From contig CAYMRS010000003.1 of assembly GCA_964392915.1 (NCBI GenBank), forward strand, positions 1 through 64,000: a stretch of 64,000 nucleotides of DNA, read 5' to 3'. The position numbers were made by a program, and so were the translations under genes. The stretch comes from JAAYUK01 sp964392915. GTDB taxonomy: Bacteria; Nitrospirota; Thermodesulfovibrionia; Thermodesulfovibrionales; Dissulfurispiraceae. The notes below the pieces were generated by a model that had not been told where the DNA came from, did no database searches, and saw nothing but the letters and a program-made list of their open reading frames with translations. Position 1 is the stretch's first letter; each line of letters opens with the position of its first letter. Shown one piece after another: positions 53,101 to 62,561 of the stretch.

Positions 53101-54077
53101 GCGTCGCCCCTTACCCGGATGCGCGGATCGACCAGCGCATAGGAAATATCCGCGAGCAGATTCCCGATGAGGGTCAGCACCGCGCCGATGACGAGAATTC
53201 CCATGATGGTCGGATAATCACGCGACATTGCCGATGAATAAAAAAGCTGCCCCATGCCGGGGATTGCGAATATGGTTTCGAATATTACGGCGCCGCCGAT
53301 CAATCCGGGAACGGAAAGGCCAAGAATAGTGACGACCGGCATCAGCGCGTTTCTGAGCGCGTGGCGTGTCATCACGGTTGACCACCGCAGTCCCTTTGCC
53401 TGCGCGGTCCTGATGTAGTCCTGCCTGATCACTTCCAGCATGCTTGAGCGGCTGTAACGGCTGAGCCCCGCGATGCCGCCGAAGGCGCTGAGCGCGACCG
53501 GCAGAATCAGATGCCGCAGATGGTCAACCGCGCGCTCGAACATTCCCATCTCGGCGGCGTCGATGCTCCGGATACCCGATATCGGCAGCACGCCGAGCGT
53601 TACGCCGAACAGAATCATGCAGAGCAGCGCCAGCCAGAAGGTCGGGGTTGAGAATCCGATGAAGACAAAGACCGTTGTCGCCTTGTCGAAGACAGAATAC
53701 TGGCGGGTCGCCGCAAGCACGCCTATCGGAACCGCGATGGCGAATATGAGCAGCAGCGACAGCAGGTTAATCTCGAGGGTCACCGGAATCCGCTCCGCTA
53801 TTTTCCCGATAACCGGACGGCCGTCGACGAACGACGTGCCGAAATCGAGCGTCGCCAGCCGTTTCAGCCAGTCGAAGTACTGCTCATGGAGCGGCTTGTC
53901 GAGCCCGTAGAGTTTTTTGAGGTTCTCCCGCGCCTGCGCCGATGCCTTCATCGACATCTCGGTCTCAACCTCAACCGGTCCTCCCGGCGCCAGATGCACG
54001 ACGGTAAAGGTTATGAGCGTAATGCCGATAACAAGTGGAATCATGAGCAGCAATCGTTTCATGACATAGGAAAGCAT
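53097..54077 (-). CDS. Oligopeptide/dipeptide ABC transporter permease (OppB/DppB type)
   Basis: A 326-aa permease: MKRLLLMIPLVIGITLITFT start, periplasmic segment (LAPGGPVEVETEMSMKASAQ), LLLIFAIAVPIGVLAA, and the EAA region EVIRQDYIRTAQAKGLRWST, RHALRNALMPV. The possible binding protein that usually lies upstream is absent; a pseudopilin gene is divergent on the other side. The ATPase and binding subunits must be elsewhere. Confidence 0.93.
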   Translation of the reverse strand: MLSYVMKRLLLMIPLVIGITLITFTVVHLAPGGPVEVETEMSMKASAQARENLKKLYGLDKPLHEQYFDWLKRLATLDFGTSFVDGRPVIGKIAERIPVTLEINLLSLLLIFAIAVPIGVLAATRQYSVFDKATTVFVFIGFSTPTFWLALLCMILFGVTLGVLPISGIRSIDAAEMGMFERAVDHLRHLILPVALSAFGGIAGLSRYSRSSMLEVIRQDYIRTAQAKGLRWSTVMTRHALRNALMPVVTILGLSVPGLIGGAVIFETIFAIPGMGQLFYSSAMSRDYPTIMGILVIGAVLTLIGNLLADISYALVDPRIRVRGDA

Positions 54078-54251
54078 ACAACTACGTTAATGGATGGAAG
54101 CGCTGTTGTCAACCGGGCAACCCCGCGGTATGGCTTCCTGCAAGGCTTTTCCCTTGCCTTGCCGTTTTTCTTTATGCTACTCTTAGGTTCATATATATAT
54201 TTTACGAAACTGAACCGGTCCATGTGCAATAAAGACTAAGGAGGAGACGGA

Positions 54252-54878
54252 ATGCGGAGAGAAACAGGAAGAATGGGCAACGAGCGCGGTTTTACGCTTG
54301 TGGAACTGGCGATTGTTCTGGTAATCATCGGCATCATTCTGGGCGCAGTGCTGAAGGGGCAGGAACTGATTAATAACGCCAAGAACAAGAGGCTTTATAA
54401 CGTGTATAGAGAAGTCTCCGCCGCCGTGTATACCTATTACGATAAATACAATAAATATCCTGGGGATGATAACCTGGCAACCACGCGAGGCTGGACAGCG
54501 GGTGCCGTAGCGGTTGCGAACGGTAATGGCCAGGGATGGATTGACGGTACAGCTTTTTGTGCCGGCGGCAGCGCGACAGAATCCTGCCAGGCATGGTACC
54601 ATATGCGTCTCGCAAATATTCTGAGCGGATCGGACACCACTTCTCCAACCCATCCGTATGGCGGCCGTGTTGCGCTGGGGCGGACAGATGCAATCATTGG
54701 CGGCTGGTCAAAACCAATGGGCGTCTGTTTTGAATGGCTCAACAATGAAACTGCCCGCTGGCTTGATAACACCTATGATGACGGCACTTTCAATACCGGA
54801 TCAGTTCGTGGGAATGCCGACTATACTGCCGGAAGTCCGGATGCCGTAGTCGCCAACTGGACGTGCATAGCTATCTGA
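54252..54878 (+). CDS. Type IV pilin-like (pseudopilin) protein
   Basis: A 208-aa protein with a class III signal: short basic leader (MRRETGRMGNERG), cleavage before FTLVELAIVLVIIGIILGAV, glutamate at +5. AAGGAGGAG precedes the ATG. The C-terminal region has four cysteines (FCAGGSATESC, GVCFEW, NWTC) likely forming disulfides. It stands alone without other pilus or type II secretion genes. Two Ca-binding-like Asp/Gly loops are only suggested. Confidence 0.85.
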   Translation: MRRETGRMGNERGFTLVELAIVLVIIGIILGAVLKGQELINNAKNKRLYNVYREVSAAVYTYYDKYNKYPGDDNLATTRGWTAGAVAVANGNGQGWIDGTAFCAGGSATESCQAWYHMRLANILSGSDTTSPTHPYGGRVALGRTDAIIGGWSKPMGVCFEWLNNETARWLDNTYDDGTFNTGSVRGNADYTAGSPDAVVANWTCIAI

Positions 54879-54894
54879 TGTGTTGATTTTCATG

Positions 54895-54920
54895 GAGGGA
54901 GGCAGGAATAGGCCTCCCTC
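54895..54920 (+). terminator. Possible terminator after the pseudopilin gene
   Basis: A perfect 9-bp stem (GAGGGAGGC / GCCTCCCTC, 8-nt loop) 17 nt after the stop codon. No T run follows, so a simple intrinsic terminator is uncertain. Confidence 0.45.
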
Positions 54921-55035
54921 TCCCTGCTGTTCTTCCCGCCTTATGCGCTTGCGTTTTCCCGCCTTGCCAAAGCCGACTGATTCTGATAACCTCAAAATCA
55001 GATGATTCCACAGATAATTGCTGCCGGGAGAAACG

Positions 55036-55914
55036 ATGATAAAGCTTCGCGACGGTCTTGTTGAACTCTACAAAAAAGTTGCCACGTCCATTCCAAAGGA
55101 CATCGAAGACGCGCTGAAAAACGCGGTGCAGGTCGAAACAGACCTTATGGTGAAGGAAGCGCTCGCCAATACGGTTGGAGCCTGCATAGCCGCCAGAACC
55201 GGCGCGACCGCAATCTGCGAAGACTCCGGACTGCCCGTTTTCTATGCCCGCGTCCCGAAAGGGCTGAGCCACCAGATGGTCCGTGACGTCATTCTCGACG
55301 CCACCCGGCTCGCAACCGAAAAAATCCCTCTGAAACCGAATGCTGTCGACAGCCTGACCGGCGAGAACAGCGGCAGCAATGTCGGGGCATCATTCCCGAT
55401 GATTTTTCTTGAAGAGACGGATCAGAGCACTCTTTCTATTGACCTTATGCTTCGGGGCGGTCAGACAGAGCACCTCTCGAAGACCTATCGCCTGCCCGAG
55501 CAGATCGGCTGCGCAGGACTCGTTCCCGAACTGCTCGAAAACGGTCTGGCCGGGCGTTCGCTCAACGGCATGCGGGCCGGCGTGCTTGACGCGGTGCTGA
55601 GAGCTCAGGGAAAAGGATGCCCGCCGTATATCATCGGCATCGGCATCGGCGGAGCGAAAGAGCAGGTTGCTCTGCTTTCGAGCAGGCAGTTGCTCCGGAA
55701 GCTTCATGACACGAATCCCGACCCGCGCTGCGCTGAAGTCGAGGCGCAGATGCTTGCCGATATCAATCGTCTCGCGCCCGGCGCAACAGGCTTTCCGGGG
55801 AAAACTATTGCGCTCGGCGTGAAGCTCGGGGTCGCGCATCGCCATCCGGAGTCGTTTCTGGTTGATATCTCTTTTTCTTGCTGGGCGCACCGCAGGGGAA
55901 GATTCATCTGGTAG
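55036..55914 (+). CDS. Class I fumarate hydratase alpha-subunit family protein
   Basis: A 292-aa protein from ATG 55036 (GGGAG upstream). It aligns with the iron-sulfur fumarase/tartrate dehydratase alpha domain: AICEDSGLPVFYARVP, NVGASFPMIF, a middle cysteine in IGCAGLVPELL, PPYIIGIGIGGAKEQVALL and SFSCWAHRRG near the end. The three cysteines fit the 4Fe-4S ligands. The usual beta-subunit gene does not follow; the next gene is on the other strand. A diverged or differently partnered hydratase is possible. Confidence 0.82.
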   Translation: MIKLRDGLVELYKKVATSIPKDIEDALKNAVQVETDLMVKEALANTVGACIAARTGATAICEDSGLPVFYARVPKGLSHQMVRDVILDATRLATEKIPLKPNAVDSLTGENSGSNVGASFPMIFLEETDQSTLSIDLMLRGGQTEHLSKTYRLPEQIGCAGLVPELLENGLAGRSLNGMRAGVLDAVLRAQGKGCPPYIIGIGIGGAKEQVALLSSRQLLRKLHDTNPDPRCAEVEAQMLADINRLAPGATGFPGKTIALGVKLGVAHRHPESFLVDISFSCWAHRRGRFIW

Positions 55915-56011
55915 CGGGAAAAGGCCGGAAGCGCTGAAGGCGGGAAAAACGGAACTATGGGAGGGGGAATGCTGACGCATTCCCCCTTTGTATTCTATGG
56001 ATAAAATCAGG

Positions 56012-56431
56012 CTACTTGACGACGAGCACCGGACACTTCGAATAATCGACGACTTTTGAAGAAACGCTGCCCATAAGGAATTTCTTGGTTCCATGGCGGC
56101 CGTGGGAGCCGGTAATGATGAGGTCAACCTTCATCTTCTGGGCGGTCTCGAGTATCTTCTCGGCTGGGTCTCCCTGACGGACCAGCGTCTTCACATCCAT
56201 GGATTTCCCGGAGAGAGTCTTCCGGATCTTCTCCATCGAATCGGTCGACTCCCGGGTGAGCGACTCTACAATCTTGCTCCGTTCACTATCGGTCAGTTCG
56301 GTCAGATACAGTTCAGGCACAACCGTGAGGATCGTGAGCGACCCCTTCAGGTTGAGTGAAAGTTCTATGGCTTTTTTCAGCGCCTTGTCGGAAGCCTTTG
56401 AGCCATCGTGGGCAACGAGAATCTTTTGCAT
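56012..56431 (-). CDS. Universal stress protein UspA family
   Basis: A 139-aa protein starting MQKILVAHDGSKASDKALKK with the ATP-binding signature GSHGRHGTKKFLMGSVSSKV (Gx2Gx9GS). AAGGAGG lies 6 nt before the ATG. Single-domain, ATP-binding type. It stands alone between convergent fumarase-type and upstream der genes. Confidence 0.93.
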   Translation of the reverse strand: MQKILVAHDGSKASDKALKKAIELSLNLKGSLTILTVVPELYLTELTDSERSKIVESLTRESTDSMEKIRKTLSGKSMDVKTLVRQGDPAEKILETAQKMKVDLIITGSHGRHGTKKFLMGSVSSKVVDYSKCPVLVVK

Positions 56432-56526
56432 GAATGTCCTCCTTCATGTGCGATGCGGTCTGCCGGGGCGCTTCCGTTGAAGTTCATCGGCAGCGTCGCA
56501 GGCATTGACAAGTATTTTACCATAGT

Positions 56527-57918
56527 TTACCGGGACTTGGCATAAATGCGTATCGGAGTGCCGGTAAACCCGAATTCCGCGCGTATCGCTTTCTCGATAT
56601 ACCGGAGGTGCTGCTCATTTACCGACTGCTTCGAATTCACCACAAGATGAAACACCGGCGGCTCGGTGCCTGTCTGCGCCATATAATAAAACTTGGCCGG
56701 CTTCCCTTTGGTGCCGGGGAACGGGTGCGTGCTCAGCACGCGGGCGAGAAAGCGGTTCAGCACGCCTGTTCCGATATGCTTCTTCCTCTCAGCCATCAGG
56801 TCGTTGATGAGCGAAAAAATGTTCGTGACGCGCTTGCGCTCAAGCCCCGATACCGTCACGAACGGCGCGGCCGCCGCGAACCAGAGCCGGCGCTCTAGTT
56901 CCGAGCGGAGCTCCTTGAAGCGCTTTTCCGGGTTTTCAACAAGGTCCCACTTGTTAAAGAGCACGATCAGGCTCTTGCCGAACTCCTCTGCCATGCCGGC
57001 AATGCGCTGCTCCTGCTCGACAACACCCTGCGTCGCATCGAGCAGCAGAATGGCGATGTCCGCGCGTTCAATGCTTTTTACCGCCCGCATAAGCGAAAGC
57101 CGCTCAACCGCCGCCTCGTCAACCTGTTTCGACTTCGACGTGCCGCGCAATGTCTTAGCGAAGCCTCCCATCTTCTTGCGGATGCCGGCGGTGTCGATAA
57201 AAAGATAGCGGTTGCCGTACCAGGTGCAGACGGAATCAATCGCGTCGCGCGTTGTTCCCGCGACCGGGCTTACGATGAGACGTTTTTTGCCGAGCAACAC
57301 GTTAATCAGCGTCGATTTGCCGACATTCGGCCTGCCGACGACCGCGATTTTCGGCAGCTCATCGCGGGAATCCGCGTCATCTTCAGCAGAGCCTTCAGCA
57401 GGTATGTGTTCAGCGATCTTCTCCATAAGCTCTTCGTAGCCAAGCCCCGTCATCGCGGAAACCGGAAAGATCTCCGGCGCGCCGGTGCTGTAAAACTCGA
57501 GCGCCCTTACCTCTTTGTCGGGTGAATCTATTTTATTGACTACCCAGTAAATCAGCTTGCCCGCGTTGCGCAGCATGACGGACATTTCAACATCGGTCGG
57601 GCTGAGCCCATCCTTTCCGTCGAGCAGGTGAATGATGAGGTCAGCCTCCTCCACCGCAAGCAGCGACTGCTCCCGCACCAGGCGCCCCATCTCCTCCGCC
57701 TCGTACGGAAGCCCCTCCGCGTAAAATCCGCCGGTGTCGATGACGGTAAAGTGGCGGCCTTCCCACTCGGCAATGCCGTAATTGCGGTCGCGGGTGATGC
57801 CGGGCATCTTCTCAGCAATGGCGATATTCCGCGGGCCTCCGGACCGTTTGAGCATCCGGTTGAAAAGTGTGGATTTGCCGACGTTCGGCTTGCCGATAAT
57901 TGCTACGGTAAAACTCAT
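56527..57918 (-). CDS. der: Ribosome biogenesis GTPase Der (EngA)
   Basis: A 463-aa protein with two tandem GTPase domains: GKPNVGKSTLFNRM with IDTGG and NKID in the first, GRPNVGKSTLINVL with IDTAGI and FNKWDL in the second, then a KH-like C-terminal domain (VNSKQSVNEQHLRYIEK). Needed for 50S subunit assembly. Its ATG overlaps the ntrX stop by 4 bp, an unusual arrangement that couples it to a two-component operon. Confidence 0.97.
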   Translation of the reverse strand: MSFTVAIIGKPNVGKSTLFNRMLKRSGGPRNIAIAEKMPGITRDRNYGIAEWEGRHFTVIDTGGFYAEGLPYEAEEMGRLVREQSLLAVEEADLIIHLLDGKDGLSPTDVEMSVMLRNAGKLIYWVVNKIDSPDKEVRALEFYSTGAPEIFPVSAMTGLGYEELMEKIAEHIPAEGSAEDDADSRDELPKIAVVGRPNVGKSTLINVLLGKKRLIVSPVAGTTRDAIDSVCTWYGNRYLFIDTAGIRKKMGGFAKTLRGTSKSKQVDEAAVERLSLMRAVKSIERADIAILLLDATQGVVEQEQRIAGMAEEFGKSLIVLFNKWDLVENPEKRFKELRSELERRLWFAAAAPFVTVSGLERKRVTNIFSLINDLMAERKKHIGTGVLNRFLARVLSTHPFPGTKGKPAKFYYMAQTGTEPPVFHLVVNSKQSVNEQHLRYIEKAIRAEFGFTGTPIRIYAKSR

Positions 57919-59300
57919 TTGTCGTCCTGTTCTTTCAGATCGGCGATGCCGTATGAGCGAATCTTTTTGTGGAGATTGCTGCGTTCAACGCCGATCGCTT
58001 CAGCGGTTCGTGAGACGTTTCCATCGTTTTCCTGGAGCTTCCGGAGGATGAAATCGCGTTCAAATGCTTCCCGTGCATCGCGCAGCGACCGCTGCAAAAA
58101 ATAGATGTCCTGCCGTCCCGCATCCGCGGTCCCGAGTATTGAAAGCGCTTCGAGGTTCTTTCGGGTAACCGACGGTCCCGCGGTCATAATCATGACTCTC
58201 TCCACGGCATTCTTCAGCTCCCGGATGTTGCCCGGCCAGACGTGCGACTGAAGGGCGCTGATCGCGTCGGGGTGAAACTTCTTCGGGCGGACGCCGTTTT
58301 CAGCGACAAACGCCTCCGCGAAAAATTCGACCAGCTCCGGAATGTCGTCCGGCCGCTCGCGCAGCGGCGGGATCGTGAGCGGTATAACGTTGAGGCGGTA
58401 AAAGAGGTCTTCCCGGAACGCCCCTTTTTTCACTTCGTCAGAGAGGTTCTTGTTTGTCGCGGCAATCACGCGCACATCTACCGTGATGTTTTTGTTGCCG
58501 CCCACGCGCTGAAAGGTCTGCGTCTCTATCACGCGGAGCACTTTAGCCTGCGTCGGCAGCGACATGTCGCCGATTTCATCGAGAAAAAGAGTCCCCTCGT
58601 GCGCAAGCTCGAACTTGCCGTTTTTCTTGTCCGACGCGCCGGTGAACGAACCTTTTTCGTGGCCGAAGAGTTCGCTTTCGATAAGCTCCTGCGGTATTGC
58701 CGCACAGTTCACCTCCACAAACGGCCCTTCAGCCCGGGCGCTCTGCTCATGAAGCTGCCGCGCCACAAGTTCTTTGCCGGTGCCGCTCTCGCCGAGAATC
58801 AGCACCCGCGCGCTGCCCTGGGAAGCCATGGCTATCTGATCGCGCAGAATGCGCATCGGCTGGGAATTTCCCACAAGCCGCCAGGTGCGCGACAGATCCT
58901 CCTTGAGCAGAAGATTCGCGCCCTCCAGCCGCTGCCGCTCCATTGCGAGCCTCGCCACCAGAATAACGCGCTCAATAGAGCTGAACGGCTTTTCGAGAAA
59001 GTCGTACGCGCCGTCTCTCGTGGCTTTCACCGCAACCTCTATGGTGCCGTGTCCTGACATCATTACCACCGGCACCTTGGGCCGCAACTCCTTGAGGCGC
59101 GCGAGCGCCTCGACGCCGTCCATTTCGGGAAGCCAGACATCGAGGAATACTATATCCGGACAATGTTCAGCGGCACGCTCAATGGCTTCCTCTCCCGATG
59201 CGGCGGTAATTACGGCATACCCTTCATCCTCGAACAGTCCGGTCATCGATTCACGGATTCCGGCTTCGTCATCAACAATCAATACAGTTTTCTTCGCCAT
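57915..59300 (-). CDS. ntrX: NtrX-like sigma-54 response regulator
   Basis: A 461-aa regulator starting at ATG 59300 (GAGGATAAGG just upstream). Receiver with IVDDE and DIVFLDVWLPEMDG; AAA+ domain with GESGTGKELVA, GSFTGA (variant of GAFTGA found in NtrX) and GTLFLDEIGDMS; C-terminal Fis helix-turn-helix VSRTAEAIGVERSNLHKKI. It follows the NtrY-like kinase gene by 79 bp and overlaps der. The GSFTGA loop may weaken or change sigma-54 activation. Confidence 0.92.
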   Translation of the reverse strand: MAKKTVLIVDDEAGIRESMTGLFEDEGYAVITAASGEEAIERAAEHCPDIVFLDVWLPEMDGVEALARLKELRPKVPVVMMSGHGTIEVAVKATRDGAYDFLEKPFSSIERVILVARLAMERQRLEGANLLLKEDLSRTWRLVGNSQPMRILRDQIAMASQGSARVLILGESGTGKELVARQLHEQSARAEGPFVEVNCAAIPQELIESELFGHEKGSFTGASDKKNGKFELAHEGTLFLDEIGDMSLPTQAKVLRVIETQTFQRVGGNKNITVDVRVIAATNKNLSDEVKKGAFREDLFYRLNVIPLTIPPLRERPDDIPELVEFFAEAFVAENGVRPKKFHPDAISALQSHVWPGNIRELKNAVERVMIMTAGPSVTRKNLEALSILGTADAGRQDIYFLQRSLRDAREAFERDFILRKLQENDGNVSRTAEAIGVERSNLHKKIRSYGIADLKEQDDK

Positions 59301-59379
59301 CCTTATCCTCGCAACCATCAGTAATCACTGCCTTTGCTTCTTGTTTTTCCCTGCTGTATTCTGAATTCATTCTTCCAGT

Positions 59380-61401
59380 CTACCCCGGAATCTCTATGCG
59401 GAATATGCTTCCCTGCGGCCGGTTGTCGCGGACGATGATGCGGCCGCCATGCTCCTTGATGATTTTATCGGCAATGGCGAGCCCGAGGCCGGTGCCGCCC
59501 TTCCGCTTCGAAAAGTACGGCAGAAAGAGCTGCTCCTTTTCGGCATCCGGAATGCCGGGGCCGGTATCGGCAATCTCGATAATCAGCATGCCTCCCTCGA
59601 TACGGACCGACAGCGAAAGCGTACCGCGGCCCTGCATGGCCTTTACGGCATTGTCCATGATGTTGATCAGCACCCGCTTGCACTGGCTCCGGTCGAGGGA
59701 GACCTGCGGAAGGTCATCAGGGAGCGCGACCTGCAGTGTCAGTTCGCGGAAGCTGCGGAAGAGCGACACAGCCGACTCGACGAACTCCCGGATGTCGGTC
59801 TGCTCGCGGTGTATCTCCGGCAGTTTCCCGTATTTGGTGAACACGTCAACCAGATGCTGCAGGCTCTCGACCTCGGTGATGATGGTGCGGGCCGATTTTT
59901 CGAAAACCGCATCAAAGTCGGCGTCCCTGCGCTGCCACTTTTTCATGAGGCGCTCCGCCGACAGCTTTATCGGCGTCAGCGGATTTTTGATTTCGTGCGT
60001 GATCCGCCGCGCCACTTCCTGCCAGGCGACCGCCTTCTGCGCCTTGATGACATCGGTGAGGTCGTCAAAGACAATCAGAAAGCCGATGGCGCCGCCGGTT
60101 TCCGGGTCGCGAATCGCGGTCACAAACACACGGAGAATGAGCATTGCCCCGCGCACGCTCAGCTTTACTTCCCGCACCGTCTGCGGTATGCGCCCCGCGA
60201 CAAGGGCTGCCGCCATTTCGGCAAGGTCTTCGGAGCCGAGGTGCTGTATGAGTTCCTGATAGTTCCTGCGCTCTGCGTCTTCCGGTTTGATGCCGAGGAT
60301 GGAGCAGGCTTTTTTGTTGACGTTCTGAATCCGGCCGCGGGTGTTCAGCACGAGCACTCCGGAGTTGATGTTCTGCAGGATGTTCGAGAGGAACAGCTCC
60401 CGTTTCTGCAGGTCACCAATGGCGCGCTCAATCTGTTCCTTGTTGCCCTTGAGCTGCAAGACCATACTGTTGAACGAGGTTATCAGCAGCCCTATTTCGT
60501 CTTCGCTTTTTTCTTCAACTGTGACGTCGAGATTTCCCTGTCCCACCTCCTGCGTGGCCTCGGCAAGCTTCTGAATAGGAATGGTGATGCCGCGTGAGAG
60601 CTTCATCGCGAGCCATATGCCTGCGAAGATCATGAGAAGCGTGATAAACCCGAGAATGAGCACGTAGGTCGTACGGAGCGGCACCTTGAACGACTCCAGC
60701 TTGATATGTTCTTCATAGAGGCTCCGGATTTTTTCGGTCTCCTCGGAAATGGTCTTCGGCAGCCTGAAATCAACAACAACGACTCCCCGCGAACCTCCGC
60801 GTCCGTCCGGCACCATCGCGCGGATGACGTCGCCGTCGACGGATGAGATGACCTCGGTGCCCTTTTTCCCGCGGAACGCGTCGCGCATGACATCGCTTGC
60901 GTCCTTCGGCGGAGAAGCGAGGCGCATTACCTCCATCCCGTGAACAACCGATGCGTTCCCCCGCGCCGCTTCTTCCGCCGCCATGAGCACGCGCGCGCGG
61001 CCGAAATCGTAAAAAGAGCGGGCAAGCTCGACCGACCGCACGAACGGCTCCTTCATCTGCGGCGAGAAGATACGGTTGAAATAATTGGTCGCCAGCCCGC
61101 TCGATACGATAAACAGCAGTGTTGACGGCAGCAGCAGCATGACGACGAAAATCGATGCCAGCTTAATCTGGAACTTGTGCCCAAGCAGGCCCTTCCTGCT
61201 CTCGGCGTAGAGCCGGTAGACGCTCCTGCCGACAAAGAACATCAGGGTGATGAGCGCGATGATATTCACCGTCAGCAGCCCGACAAGGAGAAACCGCGTT
61301 GCGATGTCCACGGTCGGCAGCTTGATGAAGTGGAACATGACGGCGGTGATTCCGGCGACGATGACGATCAGAACCGCGAGAATGGCGAAGGTGCGGAGCA
61401 C
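59380..61401 (-). CDS. ntrY: NtrY-like membrane sensor histidine kinase
   Basis: A 673-aa kinase: three membrane segments in the first ~120 residues, an extracytoplasmic region, a further helix (YVLILGFITLLMIFAGIWLAM), HAMP (~275-330), PAS (~345-450, NINSGVLVLNTRGRIQNVN), H-box VARRITHEIKNPLTPIKLSA, N-box NIMDNAVKAMQG, G1 IADTGPGIP and F/G2 FLPYFSKRKGGTGLGLAIAD. It is the NtrY layout. It starts 3 bp after the DUF4390 gene. Confidence 0.94.
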   Translation of the reverse strand: MLRTFAILAVLIVIVAGITAVMFHFIKLPTVDIATRFLLVGLLTVNIIALITLMFFVGRSVYRLYAESRKGLLGHKFQIKLASIFVVMLLLPSTLLFIVSSGLATNYFNRIFSPQMKEPFVRSVELARSFYDFGRARVLMAAEEAARGNASVVHGMEVMRLASPPKDASDVMRDAFRGKKGTEVISSVDGDVIRAMVPDGRGGSRGVVVVDFRLPKTISEETEKIRSLYEEHIKLESFKVPLRTTYVLILGFITLLMIFAGIWLAMKLSRGITIPIQKLAEATQEVGQGNLDVTVEEKSEDEIGLLITSFNSMVLQLKGNKEQIERAIGDLQKRELFLSNILQNINSGVLVLNTRGRIQNVNKKACSILGIKPEDAERRNYQELIQHLGSEDLAEMAAALVAGRIPQTVREVKLSVRGAMLILRVFVTAIRDPETGGAIGFLIVFDDLTDVIKAQKAVAWQEVARRITHEIKNPLTPIKLSAERLMKKWQRRDADFDAVFEKSARTIITEVESLQHLVDVFTKYGKLPEIHREQTDIREFVESAVSLFRSFRELTLQVALPDDLPQVSLDRSQCKRVLINIMDNAVKAMQGRGTLSLSVRIEGGMLIIEIADTGPGIPDAEKEQLFLPYFSKRKGGTGLGLAIADKIIKEHGGRIIVRDNRPQGSIFRIEIPG

Positions 61402-61404
61402 GGG

Positions 61405-62010
61405 TTACGGCTCCGGCACGATTGGCAGAGTAAACGCCCGTGAGTAGCGCACGACAGTGAACTCCGTTTCGGGAATGAAGAAGAGCAGGTACTTGATGAG
61501 CGGCGGCAGTTTTCTTATTCTCGATTCGGCCGTTACCTTCACGTAATAGGTGCCGGGGTCCAGCTCCTTCACGTTCGTGATTTTGAGATTCCGCAGGCCG
61601 AGCGCCCACGCGTTCATGCTCTCAACATCCTTGAACCGTTTTTCCTGAATGATGTCTCCGTCCGTTATTCTTGCCGCGAACTCACGCTTGATGGGGTCGC
61701 TCTTGAGCGTAATCCTGACTTTCCTGGCAAGGATGTACTCGTCCGGGACAAATGAGCGGATGCCCATCATTTCAACTGTCAGAAGCAGTTCTTTCGAAAG
61801 ACCCTGCTTCATTTCCTCGGCAAAAGAGGCATCCGGAACGAGAGTAGTCGTTACCAGCAAATCCTGCCCACGGAACGCGAGTTCGACACCCTGAAGCTCC
61901 GCCGCCTGGCTGTCGGCGGGCGCAGCGAGCAGAAAAGCCGCGATGAGCAGAACGTGCGCAATCCAGTTCGGCAGGAAAAGAATCCTTATCGGAAGGGATG
62001 CGGTTTTCAT
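61405..62010 (-). CDS. DUF4390 family protein
   Basis: A 201-aa protein from ATG 62010 (MKTASLPIRILFLPNW). A signal or anchor helix (HVLLIAAFLLAAPADSQAAE) is followed by a periplasmic domain with VELAFRGQDLLVTTTL, RITDGDIIQEKRFKD and GTYYVKVTAESRIRKLPP, then a second hydrophobic stretch. DUF4390 genes regularly precede ntrYX and may encode an input or envelope partner of NtrY. An in-frame ATG at 62019 overlaps TATAAT and cannot be the start. Confidence 0.85.
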   Translation of the reverse strand: MKTASLPIRILFLPNWIAHVLLIAAFLLAAPADSQAAELQGVELAFRGQDLLVTTTLVPDASFAEEMKQGLSKELLLTVEMMGIRSFVPDEYILARKVRITLKSDPIKREFAARITDGDIIQEKRFKDVESMNAWALGLRNLKITNVKELDPGTYYVKVTAESRIRKLPPLIKYLLFFIPETEFTVVRYSRAFTLPIVPEP

Positions 62011-62017
62011 TGTGTTC

Positions 62018-62023
62018 ATTATA
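62018..62023 (-). promoter_or_regulatory. -10 box TATAAT, 7 nt before the DUF4390 ATG
   Basis: On the minus strand TGTGGTATAAT, seven bases, ATG at 62010: an extended -10 box for the DUF4390-ntrY-ntrX-der operon, again predicting a leaderless start. Confidence 0.55.
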
Positions 62024-62123
62024 CCACACTGCCGGAGTCATGGGATAAGAACAAATTGATAATAAAGGAGTTTTTACAGGCATGCGTAATGAAACAAGGG
62101 AAAAGGGGCAATAGGCTACATGT

Positions 62124-62237
62124 TTAATGCCCCTGACGGTAATCTCTCAACGCGCTATTGATAAGTGTTTGATAGCCTTCTTTATTTTCGCTGGCGAGTT
62201 TTTTAAATTGTCCTGTGTGGACAGGAACGTATGCCAT
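62124..62237 (-). pseudogene. Antitoxin-tail-like small ORF behind relB
   Basis: A 37-codon frame starts at an ATG overlapping the relB stop (TAATG). Its product ends with NKEGYQTLINSALRDYRQ, which resembles the C-terminal ribbon-helix-helix of BrnA/CopG-type antitoxins (GYQTxINxxLRxY). It lacks the rest of such a protein, so it is most likely a remnant now coupled to relB; a functional short peptide cannot be excluded. I see no toxin gene here. Confidence 0.5.
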
Positions 62238-62503
62238 TATTTCTGCAGCCCCAGAGCGGCCAGCATGTCCTCGATGCGATCGTACTGAGTCAAATCCTCG
62301 CCACGCGCCGTCTTTTCAAAAGTAGCGATGGTGGTTTTGTTCGGGATCTTTACGGCAAAAGGCCTACCGTTATGCAGAGCCACCTGAGCATAAAAAAGAT
62401 TGATCGCATCGGTGCTCATGAGACCCAACTGCTTGAAAATATGCTCGGCTTTTTCCTTCAAGTCCGGGGCAGTCCTTGCACGTATCATTGCTGTTCTCGA
62501 CAT
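62237..62503 (-). CDS. RelB/DinJ-family antitoxin
   Basis: An 88-aa protein: MSRTAMIRARTAPDLKEKAE forms the ribbon-helix-helix, then HIFKQLGLMSTDAINLFYAQ, the RelB/DinJ core, and a C-terminal toxin-binding tail (EDMLAALGLQK). AAGGAGGTG lies 5 nt before the ATG. The toxin gene (RelE/YafQ type) that should follow is missing; a 37-codon remnant occupies its place. Confidence 0.88.
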   Translation of the reverse strand: MSRTAMIRARTAPDLKEKAEHIFKQLGLMSTDAINLFYAQVALHNGRPFAVKIPNKTTIATFEKTARGEDLTQYDRIEDMLAALGLQK

Positions 62504-62561
62504 GGTTGCACCTCCTTCTCACTTAACTGCAGCACAGTTGGGGTACAATGTCTAATCACTG

